64,000 nucleotides of DNA, taken from positions 434,001 to 498,000 of the forward strand of contig JAFKHH010000013.1 of the NCBI GenBank assembly GCA_017306865.1, read 5' to 3'. The position numbers and the translations under genes are program-made. The stretch comes from Filimonas sp. GTDB taxonomy: Bacteria; Bacteroidota; Bacteroidia; Chitinophagales; Chitinophagaceae. Below, piece by piece: positions 7,797 to 16,682 of this stretch. Positions within the stretch are counted from its first letter, which is position 1; each line of letters begins with the position of its first letter. The notes beneath the pieces are model-generated. The model did not search any database. It was given only the letters and a program-made list of their open reading frames with translations, and was not told the DNA's origin.

Positions 7797-8802
7797 GCAA
7801 CAGTTCTATTGTTACGGTAAAGGTATCCGGCCTGTCTTCAATATGCAACAAATGTTTATCCGGGTACAATAGGTTCAGTCTTCTTTTTACATTTACCAAC
7901 CCGATACCCCCACCTGCATCTTTGCTTCCTCCTTTTCCTTTCCGGTTAAAACAGTGAAAATTGATCTTTAAAGAAGTAACATACAGCGTTATTGCCAGGT
8001 GATCATCGTTGCCGGAGAAATCGCCATGTTTAAATGCGTTTTCTACAAAAGGGATCAGGAGCAGCGGGGGAATCTCCACTTCATCCATAGGGCCGCCTAC
8101 ATGCAGGTTTACCTGTATTGGTTGGTCAAACCGTAGTTTCTGCAACTCTATATACTTTACAATGTATTCCCATTCTTTTTTTAAAGGAACCTTTTCCGTA
8201 CTGTCGTACAGCATATACCGCAATAGATCTGAAAGGCCTGCGATAGCAGGCAAAGCCTGTGAAGAGCCTTCATATACCAGTGCATAAATATTGTTCAGGC
8301 TGTTAAACAAAAAATGCGGGTTGACCTGTGAACGTAAAAAGGATAGTTCTGCCTGCCGGTTTTGCAACAGCAGTTCCTTTTGTTCCAGTTGCTTGTATTG
8401 TGTGTAACGCACAAAATAGAATACAACGCCATACACAATATAAACACTAAAGAAAAAAATGTTGGATGAAAAAAAATAACGTAGCCGTTCATTTCTATGG
8501 TCCAGTATAAATGATAACTGGTAGTTGATAAACGTAATGGCAGCCAAGGGGAGCAGCAGTAAGAGTATTCCCTCCTTTACTTTACCCGTAGGGTAGCAAT
8601 AAAAAAGGACAAGGTAAGGGCATAGCGCAAATAAAAAGCTGCTGCCAATATTCACAGACTGTTCCAGTAAACCATGAGCTTCCGACGGAAGCCATTGCAC
8701 GCGTTCGGCATGGTACAACAGGTTAGGCAGGTCATACGCGATGTGCATGAGATAATAAAACAACACAAAGCCCAGCAGCAAGAGCCACACCTTTCGTTTC
8801 AT
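7789..8802 (-). CDS. LytS/YehU-type sensor histidine kinase
   Basis: A 337-residue membrane kinase. Four predicted membrane segments lie within residues 1-131, followed by a short coiled coil (QYKQLEQKELLLQNRQAEL) and the His_kinase domain with phospho-acceptor His163 in NPHFLFNSLN. The N-box (IPFVENAFKHG) and a glycine-rich GGGIGLVNVKRRL complete the ATP-binding region. There is no extracellular sensor domain, as usual in this family. It is transcribed ahead of, and overlaps, its response regulator; the promoter would lie in the 195-bp gap shared with the divergent peptidase gene. Confidence 0.92.
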   Translation of the reverse strand: MKRKVWLLLLGFVLFYYLMHIAYDLPNLLYHAERVQWLPSEAHGLLEQSVNIGSSFLFALCPYLVLFYCYPTGKVKEGILLLLLPLAAITFINYQLSFILDHRNERLRYFFSSNIFFFSVYIVYGVVFYFVRYTQYKQLEQKELLLQNRQAELSFLRSQVNPHFLFNSLNNIYALVYEGSSQALPAIAGLSDLLRYMLYDSTEKVPLKKEWEYIVKYIELQKLRFDQPIQVNLHVGGPMDEVEIPPLLLIPFVENAFKHGDFSGNDDHLAITLYVTSLKINFHCFNRKGKGGSKDAGGGIGLVNVKRRLNLLYPDKHLLHIEDRPDTFTVTIELLHD

Positions 8803-8997
8803 GGTTCAAATCTACCGTTATTCTCCAATGACAATAGTGTTTCTTTTCATCTTTCTGCAAACAGGCAAAATTTATCTGCAAACAGGCTTTTCGCTTTATG
8901 TATATGTATGCAGATGTAACCAGGTTGTTTGCAGAGTTGCTTTTTACAAGCTGGTGATGCAGTCTAATTTGGCTGCCATATACCAATTCCATCTCTT

Positions 8998-10788
8998 ATG
9001 TTCTATCAAAAAAAGCAATCACCCGGCTTGCTGATCTCCGGCAGCATCATCGCAAAAGAAAATGTAGCAAGGGAGAAAATAGCCTTTAGCCCTGGCAGCA
9101 AAAAAAAGCATTACGGATTTATTATCATTGGGCTTATAGCACTATTGTTATTAGCAGCATATTATCTCCGGCCTTTTCCTTCCACCTATTTAAGTTACCC
9201 GCTTACCATATCACCAGAGCTGGCTGCCAGTTTTGGCGAAGTGCGTAAAGATCATTTTCACATGGGGCTGGACCTGCGTACCAAAGGGCGTGAAAATCTT
9301 CCGGTGCTGGCTATAGCAGATGGTTTTATCAGCCGCGTGCAGGTGTCGGAAAATGGCTTTGGTAAGGCTGTATATGTGACGCATCCCAATGGGATGACCA
9401 GTGTATATGCGCACCTGAACCGCTTTAGTGATGCAGTGGAAAAATGTGTTCATCGGCAGCAATATCAACAAGAGCAGTGGGAACAGGATCTTCGTTTTCC
9501 GAAAGACAGTTTTCCTGTACAAAAAGGAGAGGTTATTGCGCGCAGCGGCAATACTGGTACTTCAGAAGGGCCACACCTGCACCTGGAGTTGCGCAATACA
9601 GCAACCGGTAATAGCCTGAACCCGCAAAGGAAAGGTCTGACTGTTTCGGATAACATGCACCCGGTTATAAAAAACATTTACTGGTACAATAAGCGAGGCA
9701 GTATTTACGAAACCAATGCAATACGTCTGCCACTTACAGCCAATACTCAGCAAGTGGTTGAAGTAAGTTCACCACGCATTATATTAGGCGTAGAAACATT
9801 CGATAAAAATGCTGCCACACGCTTTCTGTTGGGTATATATAAAGCTGCTTTGTATATGGATGATCAGTTGAAACATCATTTCTCTATGGACGAAATCCCG
9901 CAAAATGATACGCGTTATGTAAATGGAAGTATTGATTACAACGAGTTTGTTACAGGCAGAAAAACGATACAACTAATGGCTACTTTGCCTGGTAACCGGC
10001 TGGCTTTGTTTAGTAAAGCACCGGAAAATGGTGTATTAGATCTTAGTGATCAAAAAGTGCATCGCATTAAAATAGCAGTACAGGATGCTGCCGGGAATAG
10101 TACTGAGATGGCTTTTGCCATACGCTTTAATGGTGTAAAGCAATTGCCATTGTCACGATCAAAGAATGTTGTATGGGCCGCACCCGGTAAAGATGTTGTA
10201 TTGCAACATGGGCAAACAATAGTACGCATCGGGAAAAATGTACTCTTCGATAGTGTGCCTGTTGCAATAGTGGCAACGAATACGCTGTATGCAAATGCAG
10301 TCTCACAGCGGATAGATATTTCTCCATCCGGTGTGCCCCTGTATGACAGCCTGGAGATAACCATACCCTGCACATTAACAAAAGACGATGTATTGCGCCA
10401 GCGCGTAGTTATGCTGGTACAAACTGCTATGGGTCGCACGGTGATAAAAGGTGTATGGAATAATTATAAAATGACCGGTAAGCTACCTGGCTTTGGTATG
10501 GTGCAGTTGGTAACGGATACAATACCTCCATCTATATCGCTGGTAAATGCAATGGATACCTATCTCCCGGCAGAAGAGCGCACGGTTCGGGTTGTATGTA
10601 AAGACAACCTGGGGGTTGCAGCCTTCCGCGCAACTATTGACGGGCATTGGGTGGTGTTTGAAAGAAAAGGAAACGTATTTACCTACCTGCCAGATGAGTA
10701 CTGCGAACCTGGCACACATAACCTCGTTATTACCGTTTCAGATATAGCCGGTAATAGTGCAACACAAACATTTTCCATTGCACGTTAG
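8998..10788 (+). CDS. M23-family peptidase (LytM-type), membrane anchored
   Basis: A 596-residue protein with one membrane segment at residues ~40-57, so the catalytic part faces the periplasm. The M23 domain covers ~75-210 and has all zinc ligands: H88-x3-D92 (DHFHMGLDLRT), H139 (YAHL) and H193/H195 (GPHLHLELRN). The remaining ~380 residues are beta-rich, with Ig-like segments ending in YLPDEYCEPGTHNLVITVSDIAGN. This architecture (FGEVRxDHFHxGxD plus a long C-terminal region) is common in Bacteroidetes and acts on peptidoglycan cross-links. All metal ligands are kept, so it is probably an active endopeptidase rather than an activator. It is divergent from the LytS-type kinase. Confidence 0.9.
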   Translation: MFYQKKQSPGLLISGSIIAKENVAREKIAFSPGSKKKHYGFIIIGLIALLLLAAYYLRPFPSTYLSYPLTISPELAASFGEVRKDHFHMGLDLRTKGRENLPVLAIADGFISRVQVSENGFGKAVYVTHPNGMTSVYAHLNRFSDAVEKCVHRQQYQQEQWEQDLRFPKDSFPVQKGEVIARSGNTGTSEGPHLHLELRNTATGNSLNPQRKGLTVSDNMHPVIKNIYWYNKRGSIYETNAIRLPLTANTQQVVEVSSPRIILGVETFDKNAATRFLLGIYKAALYMDDQLKHHFSMDEIPQNDTRYVNGSIDYNEFVTGRKTIQLMATLPGNRLALFSKAPENGVLDLSDQKVHRIKIAVQDAAGNSTEMAFAIRFNGVKQLPLSRSKNVVWAAPGKDVVLQHGQTIVRIGKNVLFDSVPVAIVATNTLYANAVSQRIDISPSGVPLYDSLEITIPCTLTKDDVLRQRVVMLVQTAMGRTVIKGVWNNYKMTGKLPGFGMVQLVTDTIPPSISLVNAMDTYLPAEERTVRVVCKDNLGVAAFRATIDGHWVVFERKGNVFTYLPDEYCEPGTHNLVITVSDIAGNSATQTFSIAR

Positions 10789-10811
10789 CCCCGGCTGTTT
10801 GCTTTATAGCT

Positions 10812-12509
10812 ATGCTGTGTATGGCAGGCATAAATAATATTCACCAGAATATTTATTTTATGATTAGCCGCTTTTATGTAGTTTTAAAAAGTAACCTGAC
10901 TATACAAGAACACAAGAAAGCAAAACCTGTAGTGCATACTATTTTACCTTTTTTATTAGCAATGATAGCAGCCATAGTGCTGTTGAATATGTGGGCTGCC
11001 AAACTAAAAATTGCTTACCCGATATTACTCGTGGTAGCAGGATTGCTGGTTAGCTTTGTACCTGGCCTGCCTGTAGTGAAAATAGATCCCAACCTCATTT
11101 TTTTTATATTCCTTCCGCCATTGTTGTTTGAAGCTGCGTGGTCCATCTCATTCAAAGAGATGAAGAAGTGGTGGCGTATTATAGGCAGCTTTGCATTTCT
11201 CGTTGTATTCTTTACAGCCCTGTCTGTAGCAGTAGCTACCAATTATTTTATTCCCGGCTTTACGCTCGCTTTAGGTTTTTTGCTGGGCGGTATTGTATCT
11301 CCGCCAGATGCGGTAAGTACAGGCGCCATTACCAGGTTTGTGAAAATACCTAAATCTACCTCTGCTATACTGGAAGGAGAGAGCCTGCTGAATGATGCGT
11401 CCTCCCTTATCATCTTCAGGTTTGCATTGCTGGCAGTAAGTACAGGGCATTTTATCTGGCAGGAAGCGCTTACCAGTTTCTTCTGGATGGTACTAGGCGG
11501 CGCGGGCATAGGTTTGCTGCTCGCATGGTTGTTTGTAGAAGCGCACAAAAAGCTGCCAACAGATGCACCATCAGATATTGCGCTCACCCTTATAGAGCCA
11601 TACTTCATGTACTGGATAGCAGAGCAGGTGCATAGCTCCGGCGTACTGGCTGTAGTAAGCGGAGGCTTGTACATGTCTTCGAAGAGACTTGTATTTCTGA
11701 ATAGCTCCAGTCGTATTAAAGGATATAGCGTATGGGAAAGTTTTGTGTTTATACTGAACGGCATTGTGTTTCTGCTGATCGGTTTAGAGCTGCCGGAAAT
11801 TGTAGATGGCCTGCGCTCGCAAGGCATACCATTGCGGACAGCTATTGGCTACGGTATTTTAGTAACAGGTGTATTGATCGCGGCAAGGATCATCAGTGCC
11901 TATGCGGCTATGCTGGCAACTATTATATTCCGTCCAAGCGTAGCGCCAAGAGCAGCATCTGGTAAAATAAGATTTCTCATGCCCATATTGTTGGGCTGGA
12001 CGGGCATGCGTGGTGTGGTGTCATTGGCGGCAGCGCTGGCAATACCTGTCTCTGTTAGCGGCATTCCCTTTCCGCATAGAAACCTCATTCTCTTTATCAC
12101 CTTTGTTGCCATATTGCTCACATTAGTAATGCAAGGGCTTACATTACCCTATTTCATCAGGAAGAGCAAACTTTTTGACCAGGTGGGTGAAGAATCGGAA
12201 AGTGAGAGCATACAAAAAGTAAAGCATGGACTGAAGCAGCATGTATATAATTTTTTAAAAGATAAACGTGAGAATGAACTGATTGGTCATGCGGGCATGG
12301 AAAAGTTGTTACAGCATTGGGAAGAAAAAGTAAAAGCAACTGATGATAACTGGATGAGTGAAAAAACAAAAAGCATCTTTGCGGAAATGCTCGAAAGTCA
12401 GCGTAAGTATCTTACTGAACTAAATAAAGACCCGGCAGTTAACGAAGATATTATCCGGCAGCAACTATACCAGATAGACCTTGAAGAAGAGCGCCTGAAG
12501 AACGTGTGA
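10812..12509 (+). CDS. Cation:proton antiporter, CPA1 family (Na+/H+ exchanger)
   Basis: A 565-residue protein with about 12 membrane segments in residues ~35-440 and a cytoplasmic charged tail of about 120 residues. Family signatures are FFIFLPPLLFEAAW (inhibitor-site-like helix), GGIVSPPDAVSTGAI, and GESLLNDASSLIIF, which carries the ion-binding Asn-Asp pair, then GWTGMRGVVSLAAALAIP. It exchanges Na+ or K+ for protons across the inner membrane for pH and salt homeostasis. The start is uncertain: ATG at 10860 (MISRFYVVLK) or a later one is equally possible, since the hydrophobic core begins near TILPFLLAMIAAIV. Confidence 0.9.
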   Translation: MLCMAGINNIHQNIYFMISRFYVVLKSNLTIQEHKKAKPVVHTILPFLLAMIAAIVLLNMWAAKLKIAYPILLVVAGLLVSFVPGLPVVKIDPNLIFFIFLPPLLFEAAWSISFKEMKKWWRIIGSFAFLVVFFTALSVAVATNYFIPGFTLALGFLLGGIVSPPDAVSTGAITRFVKIPKSTSAILEGESLLNDASSLIIFRFALLAVSTGHFIWQEALTSFFWMVLGGAGIGLLLAWLFVEAHKKLPTDAPSDIALTLIEPYFMYWIAEQVHSSGVLAVVSGGLYMSSKRLVFLNSSSRIKGYSVWESFVFILNGIVFLLIGLELPEIVDGLRSQGIPLRTAIGYGILVTGVLIAARIISAYAAMLATIIFRPSVAPRAASGKIRFLMPILLGWTGMRGVVSLAAALAIPVSVSGIPFPHRNLILFITFVAILLTLVMQGLTLPYFIRKSKLFDQVGEESESESIQKVKHGLKQHVYNFLKDKRENELIGHAGMEKLLQHWEEKVKATDDNWMSEKTKSIFAEMLESQRKYLTELNKDPAVNEDIIRQQLYQIDLEEERLKNV

Positions 12510-12864
12510 CGCTGCCCGGCTTCATTGTAAATTATTCCTGTTAAACAATCTTTTCTGTATCCTTTACAGCGTTTCAGTCTCCCTGGTTGATTGAATTAAG
12601 ACTCCGACACTAAAGATCACAAGACTATTGCACAAGCATGGCAAAGGGAACTCTTGTTTCATTTGTAGCAGCTTTGTGGGTTTTGCCTATCAGGCATTGC
12701 CCGTACTTCCCCATGTGGATACTGCAGTCGCAGAAAGAATAATTGTAGCACAAAAAGGCGGATACATCACCCGGCTGGTGTCATCAGGTAAGTGTTTGTA
12801 CTATTTTTTTAAAAGCATAACACCTGCTTGATATCCAAATAATTTACCTAAAAACCTAGAAATT
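12510..12864. other. Intergenic region without recognised gene
   Basis: About 355 bases between the antiporter and sulfatase genes. It contains GATCACAAGACTATTGCACA at about 12616, a phrase related to the repeat at about 61988. A 67-codon frame within it shows no protein-like features and is not called. The last ~60 bases are AT-rich (AATTTACCTAAAAACC) and probably form the sulfatase leader. Confidence 0.4.
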
Positions 12865-14442
12865 ATGAACAAGCCAGTTACGTGTATTCCGTTCAGGAAT
12901 ATTCTTCCTGTTATTTTGTTGCTACTCATTACAAGCATTTCATTTGGGCAAAAGAAACCTAACATTCTCGTCATCTTTGGTGATGATATAGGCCAGTCCC
13001 AGATCAGCGCCTACACAAGAGGCATGATGGGGTATAGAACACCCTTTATAGATCAGTTGGCAAAAGATGGCGCTATTTTTACGGATGCCTATGGACAACA
13101 AAGTTGCACTGCGGGTAGAGCCTCTTTCATCCTGGGTGAAGAACCCTTTCGCACAGGTCTCTTAACCATTGGTATGCCGGGCGATCCGCACGGCATTACG
13201 AACTGGATGCCAACCATTGCAGACGTGTTGAAATCACAAGGTTACGTCACTGGGCAGTTTGGTAAAAACCACCTGGGCGACCGGGATGAACACTTGCCAA
13301 CCAAGCATGGCTTTGATGAATTTTTTGGTAATCTCTATCACTTAAATGCGGAAGAGGAACCGGAAGGATACTTTTATCCGAAAGATCCTGCATTCAGGAA
13401 AAATTATGGTCCGCGCGGTGTAATACATTCTACTGCGGACGGCAAAGTAGAAGATACCGGCCCGCTTACCTCTCAGCGCATGGAAACAATAGACGAGGAA
13501 TTTTTGGCCGCGACTAAAAAATTCATTGACAAATCCGTAAAAGAGGACAAACCATTTTTCGTTTGGTTTAACTCTACGCGCATGCACGTATTTACACACC
13601 TGAAAAAAGCATCGCTAGGCAAGACGGGGAAAGGAATAGAAGCGGATGGTATGGCAGAGCATGATGCAATGGTAGGCGAGCTTTTAAAGCAATTGAGCGA
13701 TTTGAAAATAGATCAGAATACAATTGTGGTTTATACGACGGACAACGGTGCAGAGCTTGCATTATGGCCGGATGGTGGTATGACGCCGTTTAAGGGAGAG
13801 AAGGGAACTACATGGGAAGGCGGCATGCGCATTCCTATGCTCGTTCGCTGGCCCGGCGTTATAAAGCCAGGTACAGAGTACAACGATATTATATCGCTGA
13901 TAGACTGGTTCCCAACATTGGTTGCTGCGGCAGGTGAGCCAGACATTAAGGAAAAGATGGCAAAAGGCTGGTCTGGTGGCGGCAAAAATTTTAAAGTACA
14001 TCTGGATGGATATAACTTCCTGCCATACTTCCAGGGCAAAGAAGCGAAAGGTCCGCGCGATGCCCTCTATTATTTTGACCAGGGAGGCAACTTAAACGCT
14101 ATCCGCTGGAACGACTGGAAGCTGAGTTTTGCTACAGCACATGGTAACATTGCTACAGGCGTACGGCAAACACCCGCATGGGCGCTTATCGCCAACCTGC
14201 GAATGGACCCTTATGAAAGAGGTATGGAAGAAGGCGGCGGCGCTATAGAGTTCCTGGCCAGACAAATGTGGCTGATCATACCGGTACAGGAAAAAGTAAA
14301 AGAGTTTTTCAAAGATTTTGACAAGTATCCTTACCAGGAAGGCAGTACGTTGAATGCCGGTGGTATTAACTACGGCTTATTAAAACAACAGGCAGCCATG
14401 AAAGAGCTTAACGAACTACGACGATTAGCTGCACCTAACTAA
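12865..14442 (+). CDS. Arylsulfatase-type sulfatase, periplasmic
   Basis: A 525-residue sulfatase of the alkaline-phosphatase superfamily with an N-terminal signal peptide ending near SISFGQ. The formylglycine signature is C81-T-A-G-R (QQSCTAGRASF), of the Cys type, so activation would need an anaerobic-type or FGE maturase encoded elsewhere. Metal ligands are in PNILVIFGDD and TTDNGAE. It would hydrolyse sulfate esters in the periplasm; overall similarity is to arylsulfatase A-type family S1 proteins. It has its own terminator and is not adjacent to the polysaccharide utilization locus. The substrate cannot be inferred. Confidence 0.9.
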   Translation: MNKPVTCIPFRNILPVILLLLITSISFGQKKPNILVIFGDDIGQSQISAYTRGMMGYRTPFIDQLAKDGAIFTDAYGQQSCTAGRASFILGEEPFRTGLLTIGMPGDPHGITNWMPTIADVLKSQGYVTGQFGKNHLGDRDEHLPTKHGFDEFFGNLYHLNAEEEPEGYFYPKDPAFRKNYGPRGVIHSTADGKVEDTGPLTSQRMETIDEEFLAATKKFIDKSVKEDKPFFVWFNSTRMHVFTHLKKASLGKTGKGIEADGMAEHDAMVGELLKQLSDLKIDQNTIVVYTTDNGAELALWPDGGMTPFKGEKGTTWEGGMRIPMLVRWPGVIKPGTEYNDIISLIDWFPTLVAAAGEPDIKEKMAKGWSGGGKNFKVHLDGYNFLPYFQGKEAKGPRDALYYFDQGGNLNAIRWNDWKLSFATAHGNIATGVRQTPAWALIANLRMDPYERGMEEGGGAIEFLARQMWLIIPVQEKVKEFFKDFDKYPYQEGSTLNAGGINYGLLKQQAAMKELNELRRLAAPN

Positions 14443-14466
14443 AATAAATAACATAAGTATATTCAT

Positions 14467-14499
14467 AAACCAGGTTGATGATTGCAACCTGGTTTTTTC
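14467..14499 (+). terminator. Terminator of the sulfatase gene
   Basis: AACCAGGTTG...CAACCTGGTT hairpin with a short loop followed by TTTTTT, about 25 bases downstream of the stop codon. Confidence 0.88.
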
Positions 14500-14582
14500 T
14501 GTGTTCGCACATTTTTTGTCAATAGGTTGCATACCTACGGCTTGCAAAAGAACCCGATGAAATATATGTGCAACCGATGTTT

Positions 14583-14863
14583 GATCCCTACGGGCAATGA
14601 CATTAAGTTAAGAGAATTCCATTGGTCGGGTTTCATTCGCTGGTAATTCAAATATCGCAAAGACCGCAGAGACTACGCAGAGGTCGCAAAGCGGCCTCTC
14701 TATGTGATCTATGCATTCTTTATACAAACAAGCTTTTCCATTAATCAGCAAGACAATAAAAACTATGTGCCTTTGTACCTATGCTTACTATGTGTTTAAA
14801 AATATTCGCTTCGGTCGCTAATATTCTTTCTCGCTTAACTTAATGTCATTGCCCGTAGGGATC
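14583..14863. mobile_element. MITE-like element, copy 1 (281 bp)
   Basis: A non-coding 281-bp unit with a perfect 30-bp terminal inverted repeat beginning GATCCCTACGGGCAATGAC at both ends. A second copy of exactly the same length lies at 20956-21236, with about 10 differences. Inside are phrases seen elsewhere in the window: CCGCAGAGACTACGCAGAGG and CTATGTGTTTAAAAATATTC. Immediately to the left, GCATACCTACGGC...ACCGATGTTT belongs to the same family and recurs inverted at 21281-21350. No transposase is encoded, so movement would depend on a gene elsewhere. Confidence 0.7.
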
Positions 14864-14882
14864 AAATATCAATAGCGTCTTG

Positions 14883-15740
14883 CTATATAAACTGAACAAT
14901 ATTTCGCACCAGTGCATTTTCCTCCTCCTTTCTCCAATAGGCATAGAGCGAAATAGAGAAGGGGATAGGCAAAAAACGTACACCCGGATGATGTGTATGG
15001 GAAAATGAATGTGGCATAATAGAAATACCTAAACCGCCTTGTACCAGGCTTAAAATAGTAGAACCAAAGTCTGAAACAAAACAGACCTCAGGCGTAGTTT
15101 TATAACTCTTAAAAAAGCGGAGGATCGTTTCAGAATAACTGTCATTGGGTTGCAGGTTAGGCAGAATAAAACGTTGCTGCTGCAACACTTTTCGTACAAT
15201 GTCCGCTTCTTTCCTGATTACGTGTTTTTCCGGTAATACAAGAGATAAGTTGTCCGTGTTCACCTGTTTCGATTCTAAAAAATCTGTTTCATATAAATGA
15301 CGGCTATAGATCACATCTCCACGGAAATTTTTTATCAGCTCCAGTTCTTCTGCACCTTTCACCTGTACCAACTCTACTTTCACGTTAGGGTAAGAATGTG
15401 ATACCCGTGTAAGAAGGTCGGGTATTACATCGTACGCAATGGAGCCTGGGTGATTAATCACGATTGTACCGCCTTCTCCTTTGTTGATCTTTTTTGCATA
15501 ATCAACTGTCGAATATATTTTTTCCAGCAGCGGCTTCCATTGCTTTTGCAGAAAACTGCCAGCGGATGTTAGTTCTACCTTCCTGCTCGACCGGGTAAAC
15601 AGTTCAATGTTTAATTCTTCTTCCAGCGCTTTTATCTGCCGGCTCAATGCTGATTGTGTAATATTCAGCTTATACGATGTTTGCCAGTAATGCAGCTCAT
15701 CTGCCAGCGCAAGAAAATAACTGATCTGCTGTGTGGTCAT
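14883..15740 (-). CDS. LysR-family transcriptional regulator
   Basis: A 285-residue regulator. Residues 1-60 form the winged helix-turn-helix (QTSYKLNITQSALSRQIKALEEELNIELFTRSSRKVELTSAG), and residues ~90-285 the effector-binding domain. The effector is unknown. It is divergent from a GNAT acetyltransferase gene, with about 110 bases between the likely starts. That gap contains two TGCATTAAT elements, one forming the perfect palindrome GCATTAATGC (15796-15805), a plausible binding site through which it would control itself and the neighbour. Its stop codon is only about 20 bases from the MITE-like element. Confidence 0.92.
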   Translation of the reverse strand: MTTQQISYFLALADELHYWQTSYKLNITQSALSRQIKALEEELNIELFTRSSRKVELTSAGSFLQKQWKPLLEKIYSTVDYAKKINKGEGGTIVINHPGSIAYDVIPDLLTRVSHSYPNVKVELVQVKGAEELELIKNFRGDVIYSRHLYETDFLESKQVNTDNLSLVLPEKHVIRKEADIVRKVLQQQRFILPNLQPNDSYSETILRFFKSYKTTPEVCFVSDFGSTILSLVQGGLGISIMPHSFSHTHHPGVRFLPIPFSISLYAYWRKEEENALVRNIVQFI

Positions 15741-15792
15741 TTGGATTTGATTGATGTGTTTTGTGCATTAATCAAATAAAAATCGGCATTTA

Positions 15793-15819
15793 TTTGCATT
15801 AATGCGTGTGTTATTTTTG
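15793..15819 (+). promoter_or_regulatory. Bacteroidetes-type promoter and possible LysR operator
   Basis: TTTG (15793) and TATTTTTG (15812), matching the -33 TTTG and -7 TAnnTTTG consensus, with a 15-nt spacer slightly shorter than usual. The palindrome GCATTAATGC lies between them, and a second GCATTAAT is about 30 bases upstream. Transcription would begin near 15826, downstream of the ATG at 15802, which favours the start at 15850 for the acetyltransferase. Confidence 0.5.
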
Positions 15820-15849
15820 TACCGAAGTCACAAACAAGGTTCAACTGGT

Positions 15850-16374
15850 ATGGATAATATAGCAATCAGGAAAGCAGGCCTGGCAGATGCCTCAGTCTTG
15901 CAGCAGATAAGCAGGCAAACATTTTATGAAACATTTGCAGCAAGCAATAGCGAAGCAAATATGACCCAATATTTGGATCAGCAGTTAGCAATAGAAAAAC
16001 TGGAAGCTGAGCTTACCAATACATCGTCCACATTTTACTTTGCATGTTTGAATGACCTGGTCGTAGGCTACCTGAAACTAAATACGGGTACAGCACAAAC
16101 AGAAGAACAGGGTGCGCATGCAATGGAAATAGAACGGATCTATGTACTGCAAGCGTTGCACGGGAAAAAAGTAGGACAGTTACTGTACGAAAAAGCCATA
16201 CAGGTAGCACAAGAAAAACAAGTACAGTTTGTATGGTTAGGTGTATGGGAAAATAATATAAAGGCCATACGCTTTTATGAAAAGAATGGCTTCGTAACAT
16301 TTGATAAGCATATCTTCAGACTAGGGGATGATGAGCAAACGGATCTGCTTATGAAAAAAAGTATAGTATCATAA
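15850..16374 (+). CDS. GNAT-family N-acetyltransferase
   Basis: A 174-residue acetyltransferase. The start at MDNIAIRKAGLADA matches the usual beginning of the fold; the frame extends 16 codons upstream but through the probable promoter. The acetyl-CoA motif is IERIYVLQALHGKKVGQLLYEKA, and the C-terminal WLGVWENNIKAIRFYEKNGF motif is typical of spermidine/protein N-acetyltransferase-like members (RimI/PaiA-like). The acceptor substrate is unknown. It is divergent from the LysR regulator that may control it. Confidence 0.88.
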   Translation: MDNIAIRKAGLADASVLQQISRQTFYETFAASNSEANMTQYLDQQLAIEKLEAELTNTSSTFYFACLNDLVVGYLKLNTGTAQTEEQGAHAMEIERIYVLQALHGKKVGQLLYEKAIQVAQEKQVQFVWLGVWENNIKAIRFYEKNGFVTFDKHIFRLGDDEQTDLLMKKSIVS

Positions 16375-16383
16375 CAGCAGTAA

Positions 16384-16626
16384 TTAATAACGCACGTAAA
16401 CCTTTAGGCATTTATAATAATAATCGTGCGGCCTCAGAAAAGCTGCGTTAAGAAAATTGGCATGAACGCCGGAAAAATCCATTGCTGTTTGAGCCAGGGG
16501 CCACTTACTTACAAATGTTGCCTGCGGCGAGTTCAATGGATTTCGGCGGGCAGGACAATTTTTAGCCTGCTTTTCTGAAGCCTTGATTTTTTTGGTTACT
16601 TTTTGTATCAAGACAAAAAGTAACAC
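16384..16626. repeat. Structured intergenic element with GTTACTTTTTGT hairpin
   Basis: About 240 bases between the GNAT and EamA genes. It ends in a perfect 12-bp inverted repeat GTTACTTTTTGT/ACAAAAAGTAAC (16595-16624, 6-nt loop) and contains TCCATTG...CAATGGA arms further left. An 80-codon minus-strand frame runs through the whole element (KNCPARRNPLNSPQATFVSK). From memory, similar sequences recur between genes in many Bacteroidetes genomes and are sometimes annotated as tiny hypothetical proteins; this could not be checked. A degenerate relative of the hairpin occurs near 40340. Confidence 0.55.
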
Positions 16627-16682
16627 CGTCGGTAGACAAATAAACGCTTACAATTTTAGTCGGATAACAAAGAGTTACAATA

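Noticed and set aside
12628-12831. 67-codon frame before the sulfatase
   Set aside because: No recognisable motif, starts inside a repeat phrase and has no leader; coding potential is unconvincing.
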